The position numbers and the translations under genes are program-made. A DNA stretch of 64,000 bases from Isoetes taiwanensis (lineage: Eukaryota > Streptophyta > Lycopodiopsida > Isoetales > Isoetaceae). Positions 44,966 to 56,579 of this stretch are shown here, piece by piece (position 1 is the stretch's first letter; each line of letters starts with the position of its first letter). The notes beneath the pieces were generated by a model, which did not search any database, was not told the DNA's origin, and saw only the letters and a program-made list of their open reading frames with translations. The DNA lies in assembly GCA_021234155.1 (NCBI GenBank), contig JAJEKV010000108.1, positions 212,415-276,414 of the forward strand, written 5' to 3'.

Positions 44966-45400
44966 GCGATACACATCTTCGTTGATACGTGATGCCTTCT
45001 GCCTGCATAACTCCCGTTCGTGATGTTGAGCCTGGGCCTCGTCTGTTTTGTGCCATTCGTCTAAAAAACAACACAATTGTTAATAACTAGTAATGGTAGT
45101 AATAATACGAGTAATGCAAGCTTCTAATACTAGTAAACCATAAAAAGTAATATAGTAGATGTTATAATGTTAGATATTGCTAGATATTGTAGGATTTGAT
45201 TTTTGCATACAAACTTAAAGAATGGGCATAATGGTAGATATTGTTAGAAAAGGCGAGATTTTAAATTTTAAAGCTTAAAGAATGGGCATAATGGTAGAAT
45301 TGAAAGGAAGGGTGAGATTTTGAATTTTAAAGGGAAATAGTTAAGGAAGCAAAGGTCAAGAAGCAGGGGATTTTCGAGACAGCCGGATATTAGGGCAACG
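44966..45400 (-). repeat. Inverted, diverged fragment of unit U (junction region)
   Basis: Read on the minus strand it gives, in order, the right tail of a U unit ('TTAACTATTTCCC', 'CCCATTCTTTAAG', 'CAAATCCTACAATATCTAGC'), then the left start of a unit ('TTTATGGTTTACTAG', 'TAATAACTAG' type AT-rich block, T-run), then the beginning of the Rep-like ORF ('AGACGAATGGCACAAAACAG'). This is again an uninterrupted head-to-tail junction. It lacks the 20 bp with the splice-acceptor-like CAATTCTAG and the ATG, and the 'CCCATTCTTTAAG' block is duplicated. It is clearly older than U1-U4. Confidence 0.8.
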
Positions 45401-46320
45401 TTAGGGTTTGTGCAATCGAACATGGCAGCTGCTTCCAAGAACACATGCAAAGCCGATGAATAGGGCCGATCGAATAGGTTCAAGAGGGTTTACAGAAAAA
45501 AAGCTCAGCAGATCTGGCTATGGCGGCCAATTTGTGTCAAGCTTCCAATGGCAGAGGTCTGAGCTGGATTCAGAGGTTCTTAGCATCAGAATGGGGATTT
45601 GAGGCATGAGTGTTATAATGGCAGAGCTATGATTCGGATCGCTGCTTTTGACAACTCCGTAGGTTGAATATCTGTCATCAAACAACTGAAAAAACAAGAA
45701 AATGCAATAAGGCTTTTGTTACAGCCGTGAAACTTGTTCTGGCAGACCTTTGAGCCGGATTCATGTGGATGATTGTTGCCACCGAGAAAAACAGCATAAA
45801 AAATAGGAAAACACAATAAGCCTTTCTTTCAGACGGGTTTTTTTTAGAGAATAAGGTTTTGTTATGTGATGCTTTCAGCCGGAGTGAGAGGCAGGATCCG
45901 ATGCTAGATATTCATCTTGCATGAACTGTTAAAAAGAATGAGAAATGAATATCTAGCATTACAGAAACAATAACAGGATCTGATGCTCAAAAGGATGAGG
46001 AAAAGGATATGATGTTGGAAAGGATGGGGCTACATATTGAGGTTATGAGGCGCCTTACATGAATCTTGGAATATAAAACAAGGAACAATATATTAAATAG
46101 AGATACAAACGATAAAACAGAATGAACCAAATACTTTGCCATATTCCCTTGTACCACCACTAATCGACACCACCACTACCAATATTCACTCCGCCGGCTA
46201 ATCGAGAATCGAATAATTAATCGAGAAGACAATAGTCAGAGAACAAAATTTTTAGGGTTTGATCCATATGAATGCAAAGTGGTCACAATAACAACTAGTT
46301 AGATTGTTGAAGCTAATCAG
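45401..46320. other. Noncoding, with small inverted and direct repeats
   Basis: A 15-bp inverted repeat (ATGCTAGATATTCAT / ATGAATATCTAGCAT) lies at 45,902-45,958. A loosely repeated phrase around 'AGAAAA(T/C)GCAATAAGGCTTTTGTT' / 'GGAAAACACAATAAGCCTTTC' is at 45,690-45,830. No gene was recognised. Confidence 0.5.
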
Positions 46321-46324
46321 ATCA

Positions 46325-46460
46325 ACGCCTCGAAAAAGGCGCACTCTAGAAATACTATTTAGTATAGGCTAATGAATACAACACTAAAATCATAGGAAAA
46401 CCATGCCAAAAAGCGTATAAAATTACAAAAAAAAATCCTGTTATAATGCTAGATATTTCC
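46325..46460. repeat. Dispersed repeat, related to 18,600-18,740
   Basis: See the partner entry. Here the A-run is followed by 'CCTGTTATAATGCTAGATAT'. Confidence 0.55.
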
Positions 46461-46599
46461 ACTATGGGATCCTTGGTAGGAAGTATCTGATTTTGGAGCT
46501 AGTCCAGCTGGTGCTAAACTCCTTGCAATATCGGACCTAACATTTGTCATCTCCTCCTTCCATGATAATCTAGAAACCACTCTTAACAAGTTTGTTAGA

Positions 46600-46970
46600 A
46601 TTCTAACAATAGAATAGAATAGAATAGTTTTTATAACGTCCACGGAGACCAATAGGTCATGGGACCCATACAATGGGCTAGTACAATCATTACTACTAGG
46701 ATTAAAAAACCCCTGCCTCGAAAGGTTTTCAAGGTAAAAACCTTTGCAGTAATGACTACTGAGGGTCAGTAATTGCAGACGTTTATCTAGAACCTCAAGT
46801 ATGTATAATGCCAAGTCATGCACAGATGGTGCTCTGAGAAGTTGTGGAAGCGTCCACCAATGGTCCAATCTTGACAATATGTTAAATTCCAAGCCAAGAA
46901 TCAATGGCATAAATAAAATGATTTTTTTTTTATTCATTCTCAAGTCAGTACCCATGTGACCCATGCACAC
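46600..46970 (-). pseudogene. LINE 3' end, diverged copy
   Basis: On the minus strand it ends with three TTCTA repeats (plus-strand GAATA at 46,611-46,627), preceded by 'TTTTGAAAACC'-like and 'TAATCCTAGTAGTAATG' blocks that also occur in the U-borne LINE tails (for example 24,290-24,360). The upstream minus-strand frame to 46,970 shows a weak 'LLRAPSVHDLALYIL' end of ORF2. It is the same LINE family but outside the U array. Confidence 0.6.
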
Positions 46971-48386
46971 ATAGTGTTACTTTATCAGAAGGTTCAGGTA
47001 ATCCAAAAGATGCTTTTCAGTCATCTCTTCGAGGTTTTCTAATCCTTTCTTTCCAAAGCTTAAGATAGCTTTTGGCTATTTCTATTGTTCGGGGACTCCA
47101 ATTTCGCGTAACATGACTAGGACATGAAGGATGTAACCCTATGGGCTCCCTTTCCCCCTCAGACTCTAGGCTGGGTATCTCGGGCTGGATATCTCTAACA
47201 AATAAGAATACCCCCCATCTTGTGCTCCATCTTCATCATCACTGGATATGCTAATAATTTCCTTCTCCTCGCTATCGCTGGCATATCAATAATCTCAGTT
47301 TCTTTGGCCCAATAACAAAAACAATAGTTGATGATCAGGAACTCTAGCTCTGATACCAAAATGAAACGTGCAGGGCATTTAATACTTGAAATCAAACAAG
47401 ATAAAATAATTGGGACTCAAATAGTAAATATCTTTCATTTATCACAAGAACTTCAGTAACAAGGATCTTTAACTCAATACTTCAGTAAACCAATTGTGCT
47501 GACACGTCCAGCTATTAAAAAGAAAGAACAATTTATTGACATATCTATCTATAGAAGGAGGCAAAGGGAAATGATGGCATATTTTCCTGGGATAATAACA
47601 ACAAAGGAAATGGACAAAGGCAAGTCTAAAGGCCTATTGAGAATATTCTTTTCTCAGCAAAATCACTTGCTAGACTCTTGTGTTTCAAGCATGGTTACCT
47701 CTCTAGAGACAGCTGCCCTCTGCCAGTAAGCATCATGAAAATGAAGCAAAATCCTCATCTTTTGGCCAAGGGTGGCTCTCCTCCATGGTATTCTGGCCTC
47801 AAGGTCTCTCTCCATGGCATTCCAGCCGTATTTGGTTTTCTCATGAGCTCTGCATGTCGAGTAGACGAGGAAGTCTCAGTATAATTTCCTTAGATTTTCT
47901 AAATTTTCAAATATTCCTTTAACTAACAACTTGTCAATCAAACATTTTCCCCAACAAAAAATTGAATCCAAACCTAATACTGCCCATGCCTCTTGTTGAG
48001 CCTTTTTGCTAGTTTTTTCTCCTTTTTTTTCTAACGAAAGAAAAAGATAAATTTTACATGTGTCAAGAAGGCAAAAATTGCTTGCAAAGAAACACATAGA
48101 AGCCAAGGAGCCCACGTGGTTCACCTTTATAGTGGTGGTATCTATCATCTGTGTTCCTAAATTTGGACACCCAGGGCAGCCCCCAATAAGGATGCCTACC
48201 AAGAAAAAATTTGTGTACCATATTACATTTTGCTTAAGTTTTATACCCGTACCTTAGATTTACACCTAACTTTCTCTTAATTAAGCTAATCTTATAGCAC
48301 TTAAAGTCTAAAACTTCATGTTCTCATATACACTTTACGCTGGTAAAACTTATATGGAGCCTTACATATGCATACGGCAATACATA
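46971..48386. other. No gene recognised
   Basis: Several frames of 60-110 codons exist on both strands (for example 47,876-48,202 minus) but none has motifs I recognise. A doubled phrase 'CTCTCC(T/A)CATGG' type occurs near 47,777 and 47,809. Confidence 0.4.
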
Positions 48387-48414
48387 ATAGATAGATAGAT
48401 AGATAGATAGATAG
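48387..48414 (+). repeat. (ATAG)n microsatellite
   Basis: Seven copies of the tetranucleotide. Confidence 0.95.
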
Positions 48415-50371
48415 GTTCAATGATGTGAACCCCCTTTGCCAGTGGGGAAATTGAATCCTTAGCCCACGGCAAGATGCCATGCTCTCAAGTAGAAGACATC
48501 AAGCTAAGTTAAAAAATCAATAACAAAATTAAGTGCCCTAATAGATTTTAATGGCTCCCTGCATGTTGAATATCTAATAAGCCTGCCCAATTTTATCTAT
48601 AGAAGAAAATTGTATCCAAAATGTGTCCTTTTTGTTGGTCGACGGCAAATTGCCTTTGATAGCTCTTCTAACGACTACAGTAGAAGAATCGAACACACAA
48701 GCGCCAAGGTAAAAAGCCTTGTTCCAGCCACATGTAAATAATGCCAGAAAACAAGGAAGCAAGAAGATCAAAACCGTTAAACAAATATAATTTCCAGTAC
48801 TGCAAGCCACCGACAATACATATAAACAAAGGTCTAAAGATAAGAAAAGAATGCCTTGCTGCATACTACTCATAAGTAGAGAATTTGGCTGCTAACCATC
48901 AGATTCAAATAGCAGCCTAAAGAGGTAGCTAAATTGAAGAAGCCATGCCTCTCAATGAAATAAACACCCAGATCCCATGCTACTTGCCATGCATCCCTTG
49001 AAATAATGCCCTGTTAGAGATTCAGGAAAAGGCTGGGAAAAGACACAAGAAAGAAACACAAAATCTACCCTTGGTCCATGTCATGTGCCACATCGCTGCC
49101 ATGCCATTGCCACGCAATCATGCATTTATCTCTGTGAGTGTTCTGTTGTATCTTTTGAGCTTCAATAAAGAAGCGCATACTGAATATCTTTTGTTCATGT
49201 TGTTATGATGTGAGCGTTCTTTCAATTCTCTTGATTTGGGGTGAGGGGCAGAGTTAAGTGTGTTAGTTTATATGCTGATGAAGGCCTTCGAGCTAAATCC
49301 AAGGTCCTTGAATTGGATGTAATTTCCTATTAATATGCCCATCTCGAGCGCAGAGGAAGAATAAATCAGATCTGCAATAGACCATTTGAAGACCATAGGA
49401 AAACAAAAAAGTCGTGGGACACCCACAAAAATGTTGAGAAAAGCATTTATACCCTTAAATAGCCCAAGGATAGTTGGAAACCCTAACGAATATATGACAC
49501 TTAAAGCGAGTGTTGTATAGTATGAAACTTTTTACTGTACATCTTTAGGCTGCATGTAGAGAGCAACCCATTTGTCGCATTTGTCGCATTTGCCGTCCCT
49601 TTATCATAGGGAGGAATGAGTTACAGAAGGCCTCAATTTAGTTTCTAGGTAATATTCTATGGAATATCCTAGAATGTTTTTGATATATAGTTGCGATTAT
49701 TTGGGATGGTTTGAAACACAAATGGTAGGATTTCTTGGTAGATATGTGGAGGATGGATGTGCAATCTACATTTTTGCGGTGGCTAGGAACAGGGGTAGCC
49801 GCAGCGGAAGTAGAGAAAGCGAATTGGAAGCACGGTTTTTGTTAATTGCAATTGTGTAGTTCTTGAGTGTGTCCCAGGTAACTGAGAAAACTCTCGTTTT
49901 TGCATTTGTCCCAGGTAACCAAAAAAATTCTGATTCTTGGTAATGTTAAGAAATCTTTCAGATGGGATTGGGAAAACATATCAATGTGACACATAGCTGA
50001 AGTGATGATGAAACAACTGAAAGGTCAACCTGGGAAGAACGAAAAACTAAATTAGAACAGGGGTGAGGGCATGTAGTGAAAATGATTAGAAAGTTTGTAA
50101 TGATGGCACAAAATAGGCCCATGGATATTGCTGAACTCAATCTATGTAGACAATATTTTGTTATGCCTGATTACTCATGATTATACCTAGTTAAGCATTA
50201 TCCTCACTATTTTAAAATAGTCGATGAAAGCGGGTCTGCAACTATAGAAAGATTGGGACCCAACATTAGTTGTGACAGCTATAATGTGCGCATAATGTGT
50301 TGGAGCTAGACGTTGATATATGTGAGATGAGCTAATGTGAAGTTGTTTAGTATTTTTATATTATGTACTTT
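48415..50371. other. No gene recognised
   Basis: AT-rich, low-copy sequence. A 66-codon plus frame at 49,659-49,859 ends in a Ser/Arg/Glu-rich segment but shows no family. A local doublet 'TTTGTCGCA' occurs near 49,571-49,590, and 'TGTCCCAGGTAAC' is repeated at 49,871 and 49,908. Confidence 0.4.
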
Positions 50372-50590
50372 CATTTGATAGATCTCATTAATGTTGCTTG
50401 CCATTGTATGCACCAAGAAACTTATCTTTCTCTTCCTACTTCTAGCAAGCAAATGCAGTGGAAAAAGGTGGGAGCAAACAAGGTTACCCTTTGATACCTC
50501 AATAATGTTGCCTGCAATCATATGCAGCAGGAAACTTGGTTTTTTCTTCATACTCCCAGTCAGCAAAGGAAACGAAAAGGCAGAAACAAG
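50372..50590 (+). repeat. Tandem duplication, ~110-bp unit, diverged
   Basis: Both halves have 'TTTGATA...CTC(A)AT(T)AATGTTGC(T/C)TG', 'TATGCA(C/G)...AAACTT', 'TCTTC(C/A)TACT' and 'AGCAAA'. Both are open in the same frame and give similar peptides (starting 'MLLAIVCTKKLIFLFLLLAS' and 'MLPAIICSRKLGFFFILPVS'). Confidence 0.75.
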
Positions 50591-52079
50591 TAGAAGCATA
50601 TCAATGCCTTAATTATGGTGAGCCTTAGATTTGTAAAAAATTTCAAATCATTCAAATTTTGATTGCGAGTAATACAGGTTGGGGGAATGCAGGAATGTCA
50701 CCCTCATCAGCGGCAGTACCACCAATAAGGCTAAGAAAGCAGAACCTTATTGCTAGGTTGCCCTTCTTGTGTCTTGTCTGTGGAACATTATAGTTGGGTG
50801 TTTCTTGTGCTACAAGGTTGGTTAGTTCTTAGAGCTTTGCAATTTTTTTTCTCTTCCTCTTTTTTTTTTCCTTTTTCCAGTGGCAATAAAATTTACCTCC
50901 GTTTGTGGCATCAAAACATATCGGAAGCAAAAAGGTGATTGTAAAATCTCATAACATGTTTCTATCTTAGTAAAAGGGAATGGGATTTTAAGTTGTACTA
51001 TATAAGTGAGAGACAGATTTCTTTCTCCAAAATTAATGGCAAATGCAACTCCAGAATAAACGCGAGTGCAGTTGAAAATGTTAGGTTGGTACTTGTTGGT
51101 TGAAGCTAATAGATATGATCACAATGGGTTTGATTCTATTAGGTGGTTTGGTTTGATTCTATTAATTTGTGATTTAGGAACATTTAAATGCTTATCCTGA
51201 AATGCAAGGGTTGGTTATAGTTGATGGAGAAAGTGGAAATACATAACATGATTGACAAAAGTTGATAAGAAAACTTGAACAGTCTGAGCACCCGACTTAT
51301 ATAAAAGAAGAGTAGTATGATAATTTGAGCATTGTGACGGACCTTGAGCACTGTAACTGCCGAAAGACATGTGACTTAAGCTTATGCTTATGCAGTTAAC
51401 CAAACCTTGAGCATCGTAACCATCGAAAGACATGAGACTTGGGCTTATGCCTCAAAGTCTCAAAATGAAGAGAAATTGAGTTTAGGAAGTAGGTCACTAC
51501 CCCTATTTTTCCTGAAGTTAGTTGAGATATGGGAAAAGGTATTGTAGAATGCATTATTTTGAATCAATATTAATCATCCAGAACATTTGGTCTGATTCCA
51601 TTGTTGTCATCATCAGCATGCAACCAAATGTAACATATATGATTTAAAATTTAAATGTCATAAATTTATTGGTGCCAATGCTCCCTATATTTGATTAGTT
51701 CTTCTTGTAGTTAATGTTTGAATGTTTGGCACTATAGCTTGTCCTATTTGCTATCATATGCGTGAACTACCACTTTGTTATTTACTGTTGCATGCATGGC
51801 ATCCTGCATATAAGTAGGATGGAAAGTTTTGAAGCCTGTAATGCTTTAAAATGCTCGTATATCAATGATTTTGTCTAGAAATTAATTTGAATTTGCTCAG
51901 CTGTGGTACTAGATGATTTGATTAATAATTTGCTCTCCAATATGTTTAGAGTTCTCAATTTAGAGCCTAACTTATTACCAATATCAAGATACTGGCCGAA
52001 TGCATATAAAGTCGTAATTATCAGTATCAAAACACTGGTTATGTGCACATAAAATCTATAATTAGAATCAATCACGGCG
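50591..52079. other. No gene recognised; contains a ~70-bp tandem duplication at 51,336-51,465
   Basis: The duplication shares 'ACCTTGAGCA', 'GTAAC', 'CGAAAGACATG', 'GACTT(A/G)(A/G)GCTTATGC'. The rest is AT-rich with short frames only. Confidence 0.5.
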
Positions 52080-52560
52080 ATCACGCCAGTATCCCTGGGA
52101 TAATGCTTCTTTTTAACGTGGACATCCTCTGGCTCAGGATAGTCTTGCCCCTCGGTTTTCGGGATCTGGGAGGAAAAATACCGCCTCTGGGTATCACCAG
52201 GGCTCGACGGAATCCGTTTCGGGACCCCCTTTCACCGTCGGGACACCGCGGAGGCGGCTCGCAAATGGGCCGCCCGCCCACGCGACGCGATCCGGGCCGT
52301 CCGGTGGGTGTTCCCCTCGGCAGGGATCACCATCTTGTGATCCCGCCTCGGGATCCCCTGCCGGGCGATAACGGTACCGGAAATCGACCATGGAGATCCC
52401 GACCTCGATCACCAGCCACCATGGCCGATAACGGTACGAAAATCGGTGGAGGAATCCCGACCCTCGGGGATCATCGATACCGAGGTCGTGATTCCCTCCT
52501 CCGGGATCCTGCCACTCGGGGGTTTCACCATTGAAACCCCGTTATGACCCAAAGCTGATT
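52080..52560. repeat. GC-rich island of hairpin-forming GATC repeats
   Basis: An abrupt rise in G+C against the AT-rich surroundings. It is built of short phrases around 'CGGGATC', 'GATCACCA' and 'GATCCCG'. GGGATCAC-catctt-GTGATCCC (52,325-52,346) is a perfect 8-bp stem. Long frames on both strands here (for example 52,043-52,534) are Pro/Arg/Gly-rich artefacts of composition. It is related in motif, not in exact order, to 58,630-59,050 and to the satellite from 63,370. Confidence 0.7.
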
Positions 52561-53400
52561 TGGGTAGGGGTTTTTGAACCCTCGGCGATGATAATGGACC
52601 GCCGCTTCATACGATCGACCATCATTCTTCCCGTGGTGGTCGAAGGGGAGTTGGCGGGAAGGTCCGATCCGTATGCTACGTTGGGGCCTACTCCTACTCC
52701 AAATGCTCGAAAAACTGAATGCTTTAATCTTACGATAAATTTCAAGAGCGTGGGAAGGAGAGTCGATGAAGCCTCAAACAGTAAATATTTTTGGTGGGTC
52801 TTCTTTCTTTTGCATTTTGGGTTTAATCGAAGCTATTGAGCTATCTCTGAAGCTTTTGGTTAACCGCTTTTACTTTTTCGGCATTCCGGCACGTGGTTTC
52901 AATCAACAGGGAGTCGAGTAGCTTAAGCGAGGAGTCATGAAGCAAAGGGAGCTTGTGTATAATCTATTCCTTCTTTCCGGGTCGCAGTTTGCTTTCTATC
53001 TTGACAAAATATTGTTTTCTATCTTGCCAAAATATTGTTTTCAAATGGGCCTCAAAACTTCTGTTTCAATGTGGCACTTTCGGAAGCTTCGGTTTGCTTA
53101 TTTTGTTGATCTTTTGCACCATGTTACATTTGTTATCAATCATTTGAAATGATCTTTGAGCAAGTTGATTTATGGAGTGCTATGCATTTCATTTGACAAG
53201 CAAGGAGGACATTTGACAAGTCGGAGTGATCAGTTTGCACTCACGAAATGTTGTTGTTGAAAATAATTTGTCTTGATCCATACATGTGTTCTAGTTCTTA
53301 ATATCTTTGTCGTCCAAAACAAAAGGGTGGATAAGCTGCGTAAAAATACTGAGTTCTCGATTTAAGATGTAGTGCATATTAGGCTCTGTTTCACATTAAG
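52561..53400. other. Flank of the CHR5-like pseudogene, no recognised exon
   Basis: A 102-codon plus frame (52,531-52,839) follows the GC island without a known motif. A near-exact doublet 'ATCTTG(A/C)CAAAATATTGTTT' occurs at 52,998-53,041. An upstream exon of the CHR5-like gene could be expected here but was not identified. Confidence 0.4.
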
Positions 53401-54726
53401 TTGTGCTCAAGGACAAAGCAGCATTGTCAAAAATCAAATGGTGTTACCTCATGGTTGATGAGGCACATCGACTCAAAGAAACGATGGAAGCTTCTTTGTA
53501 TACTACACTCATGGTAACACGCCGAAGTTTTTGTTTGTTGTACTATTGTTTATCTGTGCCTCATATTTCTTTTATTCCAGGAATTCAGTGCTAAAAATAA
53601 GGTGCTTGTTACTGGAACTCCCTTACAAAACAGTGTGGAAGAGCTTTGGTGCGTTCCCCTTACCATATGCAAAGTGTTTGTTTAAGATAAAGTTTCTATT
53701 TATTGGCTTATGTTTTGTTCCATCAAATAGGGCTCTTTTGCATTTTCTCGATCGAGGAGAAGTTTAGGAACAGGACAAGTTTTTGCAAATAAATACAAAA
53801 GCTTAAGTTCCTTCAATGAAACAGAGGTTTCCTTTGACCTTTGTTAATTTTGCATGCTTACTTTCTTAAGATGTACACTGTCATCGGTCAAGTCGTCTTA
53901 CGCATCTGAATTTTGTCCCCCTGTAATTGTACTTGCCGGCTTGCCGGCTTGCACACGTAGGCTGAGGCCCCATTCTTTGAGAAGAGTCATAAAGGATGTA
54001 GAGAATTTTACGCCTCCCTAAGTTTGAGCAAATTCTAACAGTAGAAATGTCTCCTCTTCAAAAGCGTTATGTCTTGTTTATTTCTTCCGCAAAGCTTTGT
54101 AATGCGACTTCGTCATTTTTGAAGTTCTACCATGGTTCCTCTTGGAAGTTTGGAATTGCTTATCAAAATAGAACTTGCAATTATTGAAGGTATTACAAAT
54201 GGATCTTGAGCGCAACTTTCAAGACCTCAACAAAGGTGTTTAGTGGCAATAAGGGGTAATTATTTATCTATGAATTTTTACTTGGCTCTTCATCTAAGTT
54301 GGTTATATCAACATTCTCAGGTGTCTCTTCTCAATATTGTCGTTGAGTTGAAGAAATCGCAACCATCCCTTCCTTTTTTTTGGCCAGACCATGGGTATGG
54401 AGGTGATGCAACTATGAATGATGACCGGCAAAGTGCGGCGCGATGTGTGTATAGCAGTGGGAAGTTTGTGCTGCTTGATAAGCTACTTGTGAGGCTAAAG
54501 GAGACAAATCATCGGGTTCTCATTTTTTCTCAGGTATAATTTTCTTACTTACATGTCACTCCGTATCTTCCATTTCTAATATCTTCTTTTGGTTTTGTTT
54601 TAGATGGTCAAGATGCTTGACATATTAGCTTGACGTATTGGACAACAAGATGTTGTGAATGTTTATCGTTTTGTGACAAGCAAGAGTGTAGAGGAGGATA
54701 TATTGGAATGCGCCAAAAAGAAAATG
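53401..54726 (+). pseudogene. CHR5: CHD1-type chromatin remodeler (CHR5-like), spliced pseudogene fragment
   Basis: CHD1/CHR5 proteins are nuclear SNF2 ATPases that space nucleosomes. Exons with plausible splice sites give conserved pieces in order: 'LKDKAALSKIKWCYLMVDEAH' with motif II DEAH (53,404-53,513); 'NKVLVTGTPLQNSVEEL' with motif III (53,581-53,648); 'ALLHFLD' plus a damaged exon (53,731-53,825); 'RPHSLRRVIKDVE' (about 53,964-54,059); 'YYKWIL...FQDLNKG' (54,190-54,238); 'DHGYGGDATMND' to 'LLDKLLVRLKETNHRVLIFSQ' (54,321-54,533); and 'MVKMLDILA' joined to '[22 protein letters not shown]' type sequence (54,604-54,726). The part between the last two, holding helicase motifs IV-VI, is missing. 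Chromodomains and the Walker A motif are not in the window. Introns show that it came from DNA duplication, not retroposition. Single-base breaks occur in most exons. Confidence 0.85.
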
Positions 54727-55853
54727 GTATTTTTGTAAACCTCATCTTAGAGGCCTCTGCCATAAGAAAAGTTTCTCAAGTATATATGGAAAATGTGAAA
54801 GGAGCTTATAGGATATTTGATTTTGCACTTTACATAAGCATGTCCTTAAAAAAGACTTCCTATTTTGGTTTTAAAACCTTTGCGTTTGTTCCAAAAAAAT
54901 ACTTTCTATTTTCGTTTTAAAACCTTTGTGCACTATTGAACAAGATATGATTTAACACTACAAGAAATTTATCGCGTGACCAAGCCGCCCATGAACATTC
55001 TCTTTCGACCCATTTACTTGTTCAAATTATGTACATTTTCGACCCCTCGATGCCGTAGGAACATTTCTCTTTTACGACCCATTTACTTGTTCAAATTATG
55101 TCTGTTCCAGCCCTCGATGAATGCAAATTGTGTGATTCTCTTCAATAACTGACTGCCATGAACATCTATTCTAGCCCTAGATGAATACAAACTACGTGAT
55201 TCTCTTCAGCAACTCGCTTATTGATTCCAACCTTGTGTGATGTGTACATGCCCAGTGAAGCATACTTGACTATTAGAATATGATCTATGGAAGTGCTTGG
55301 TAATATGAACTATAAGAAAAGATTGAGTATCAAAATCGCCAAAAAAGCGAGGAACAATATCAATCTCTAATACTAAGATTGTTAGGTTCAGAGGTCTAAT
55401 ATACATATCAAAAACTGTTGTTTTGAAGTTAAATATCCATTTGAGGGAACAACATTTTGATTGCAACTATGCTTATAGATGATGTTTCATTGAGGTTTGC
55501 TTAGAAGGAAATATTATAGAAAAGTCATATCTCAAAAGTCTGACGGATGGAAGTCAACCCTCAGGGGATCAAATTCCATGGAAGATATCCCAGCAATTTC
55601 AAGTTTCTGAATTCTCCAAGTTATCTGGATATGAGGGTATCTAAAACTCGAAGTCCTAACGATTCATTTATAGTTTCATAATATTATTACAGTTAATTGC
55701 AATGAGCCCAGCATGCTCTTAGGTTTATTAAGCATATTAAGCATAAGTGACCTTGGGGATTTGTTTTCAATCAAGTGGGATTTTGTCAAGGAATAATCCA
55801 TTATCTTGGCCTTTTCATTAGTAGTGTTGATTTAAGATAAGAAAGGCATACAC
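54727..55853. other. Downstream of the pseudogene: imperfect tandem repeats, no gene
   Basis: From 54,995 to 55,210 two kinds of unit alternate: 'CGACCCATTTACTTGTTCAA' (55,007 and 55,076) and 'GCCCT(C/A)GATGAAT(G/A)CAAA...GTGATTCTCTTCA' (55,111 and 55,173). The rest is AT-rich with no recognised frame. Confidence 0.5.
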
Positions 55854-56009
55854 AAAGAAATGTCGGTTATGCTTGCAAAGTTCGGTTGGTGGCATGTACG
55901 TGTTCTTTTGTTTGATCTATATATTTACCCTAAAGAAATGTCGGTTATGCTTGCAAAGTTCGGTTGGTGGCATGTACGTGTTCTTTTGTTTGATCTATAT
56001 ATTTACCCT
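55854..56009 (+). repeat. Perfect tandem duplication, 78-bp unit
   Basis: 55,854-55,931 and 55,932-56,009 are identical. The unit is a multiple of three and is open in one frame, giving two identical 26-residue peptides (each starting 'KEMSVMLAKFGWWHVRVLLF'). Perfect identity means the duplication is very recent or is an assembly duplicate. Confidence 0.95.
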
Positions 56010-56224
56010 ATGGATCCACTGCAGTTAACATGCTTGTCAGGTGATTGGAAGAGGATCAGCCTCACAACGCAATGAGAGCAATTTCTGACTCTAACACATC
56101 TCTCTGAAACACATCCCTGCATAACAAATAGATCATAAGTGCTACTGCTGAAACAATGTTTGGTCATCACATACAAAAATTTTCAAGAACCTCAAGCACA
56201 TTAATAGGCAAAGGAACACGTATT

Positions 56225-56530
56225 TTAATGGCCAATTTGCTCCTTGCAATCCCAAATGTGAAGGCCCTCGTTTCTTTCAGGACAATGTAAACATGATTTC
56301 ATAGGAACATACCTAAAGGATTTTATGAAGCCTTCAAAAGGACGCTTTCCTACATCTGATCTGAGCAGCGGATGCTCATAATCTTCCTGGTCGACCTGAG
56401 ATGACATTGTTGTGAGCGCCTCCCAATACCTCCTTTCTTGCCTGACGCTTGTGTTGCCGGTTAAGCAATACCCTGGAACAAAGCAGTGATGATTTGCATT
56501 TAAGAAATTGTCTCCTTCCAAGTCCAGCAA
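56225..56530 (-). CDS. Hypothetical protein exon(s)
   Basis: A minus-strand frame of 101 codons with hydrophilic, gene-like composition ('RQERRYWEALTTMSSQVDQE', 'HPLLRSDVGKRPFEGFIKSF'). An acceptor-like TTGTTCCAG ends at 56,474 (minus sense) and a donor-like TTTAG|GTATGT lies at about 56,315, so the real exon may be the stretch between them. No family was recognised. Confidence 0.35.
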   Translation of the reverse strand: MLDLEGDNFLNANHHCFVPGYCLTGNTSVRQERRYWEALTTMSSQVDQEDYEHPLLRSDVGKRPFEGFIKSFRYVPMKSCLHCPERNEGLHIWDCKEQIGH

Positions 56531-56579
56531 TGCGAGATGAACAATCTTTTAATTTGACTATCCGGCTATTCTGCAAACT

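Noticed and set aside
52043-52534. 163-codon Pro/Arg/Gly-rich frame
   Set aside because: The GC-rich GATC island is open on both strands by composition alone. No motif or conserved partner.
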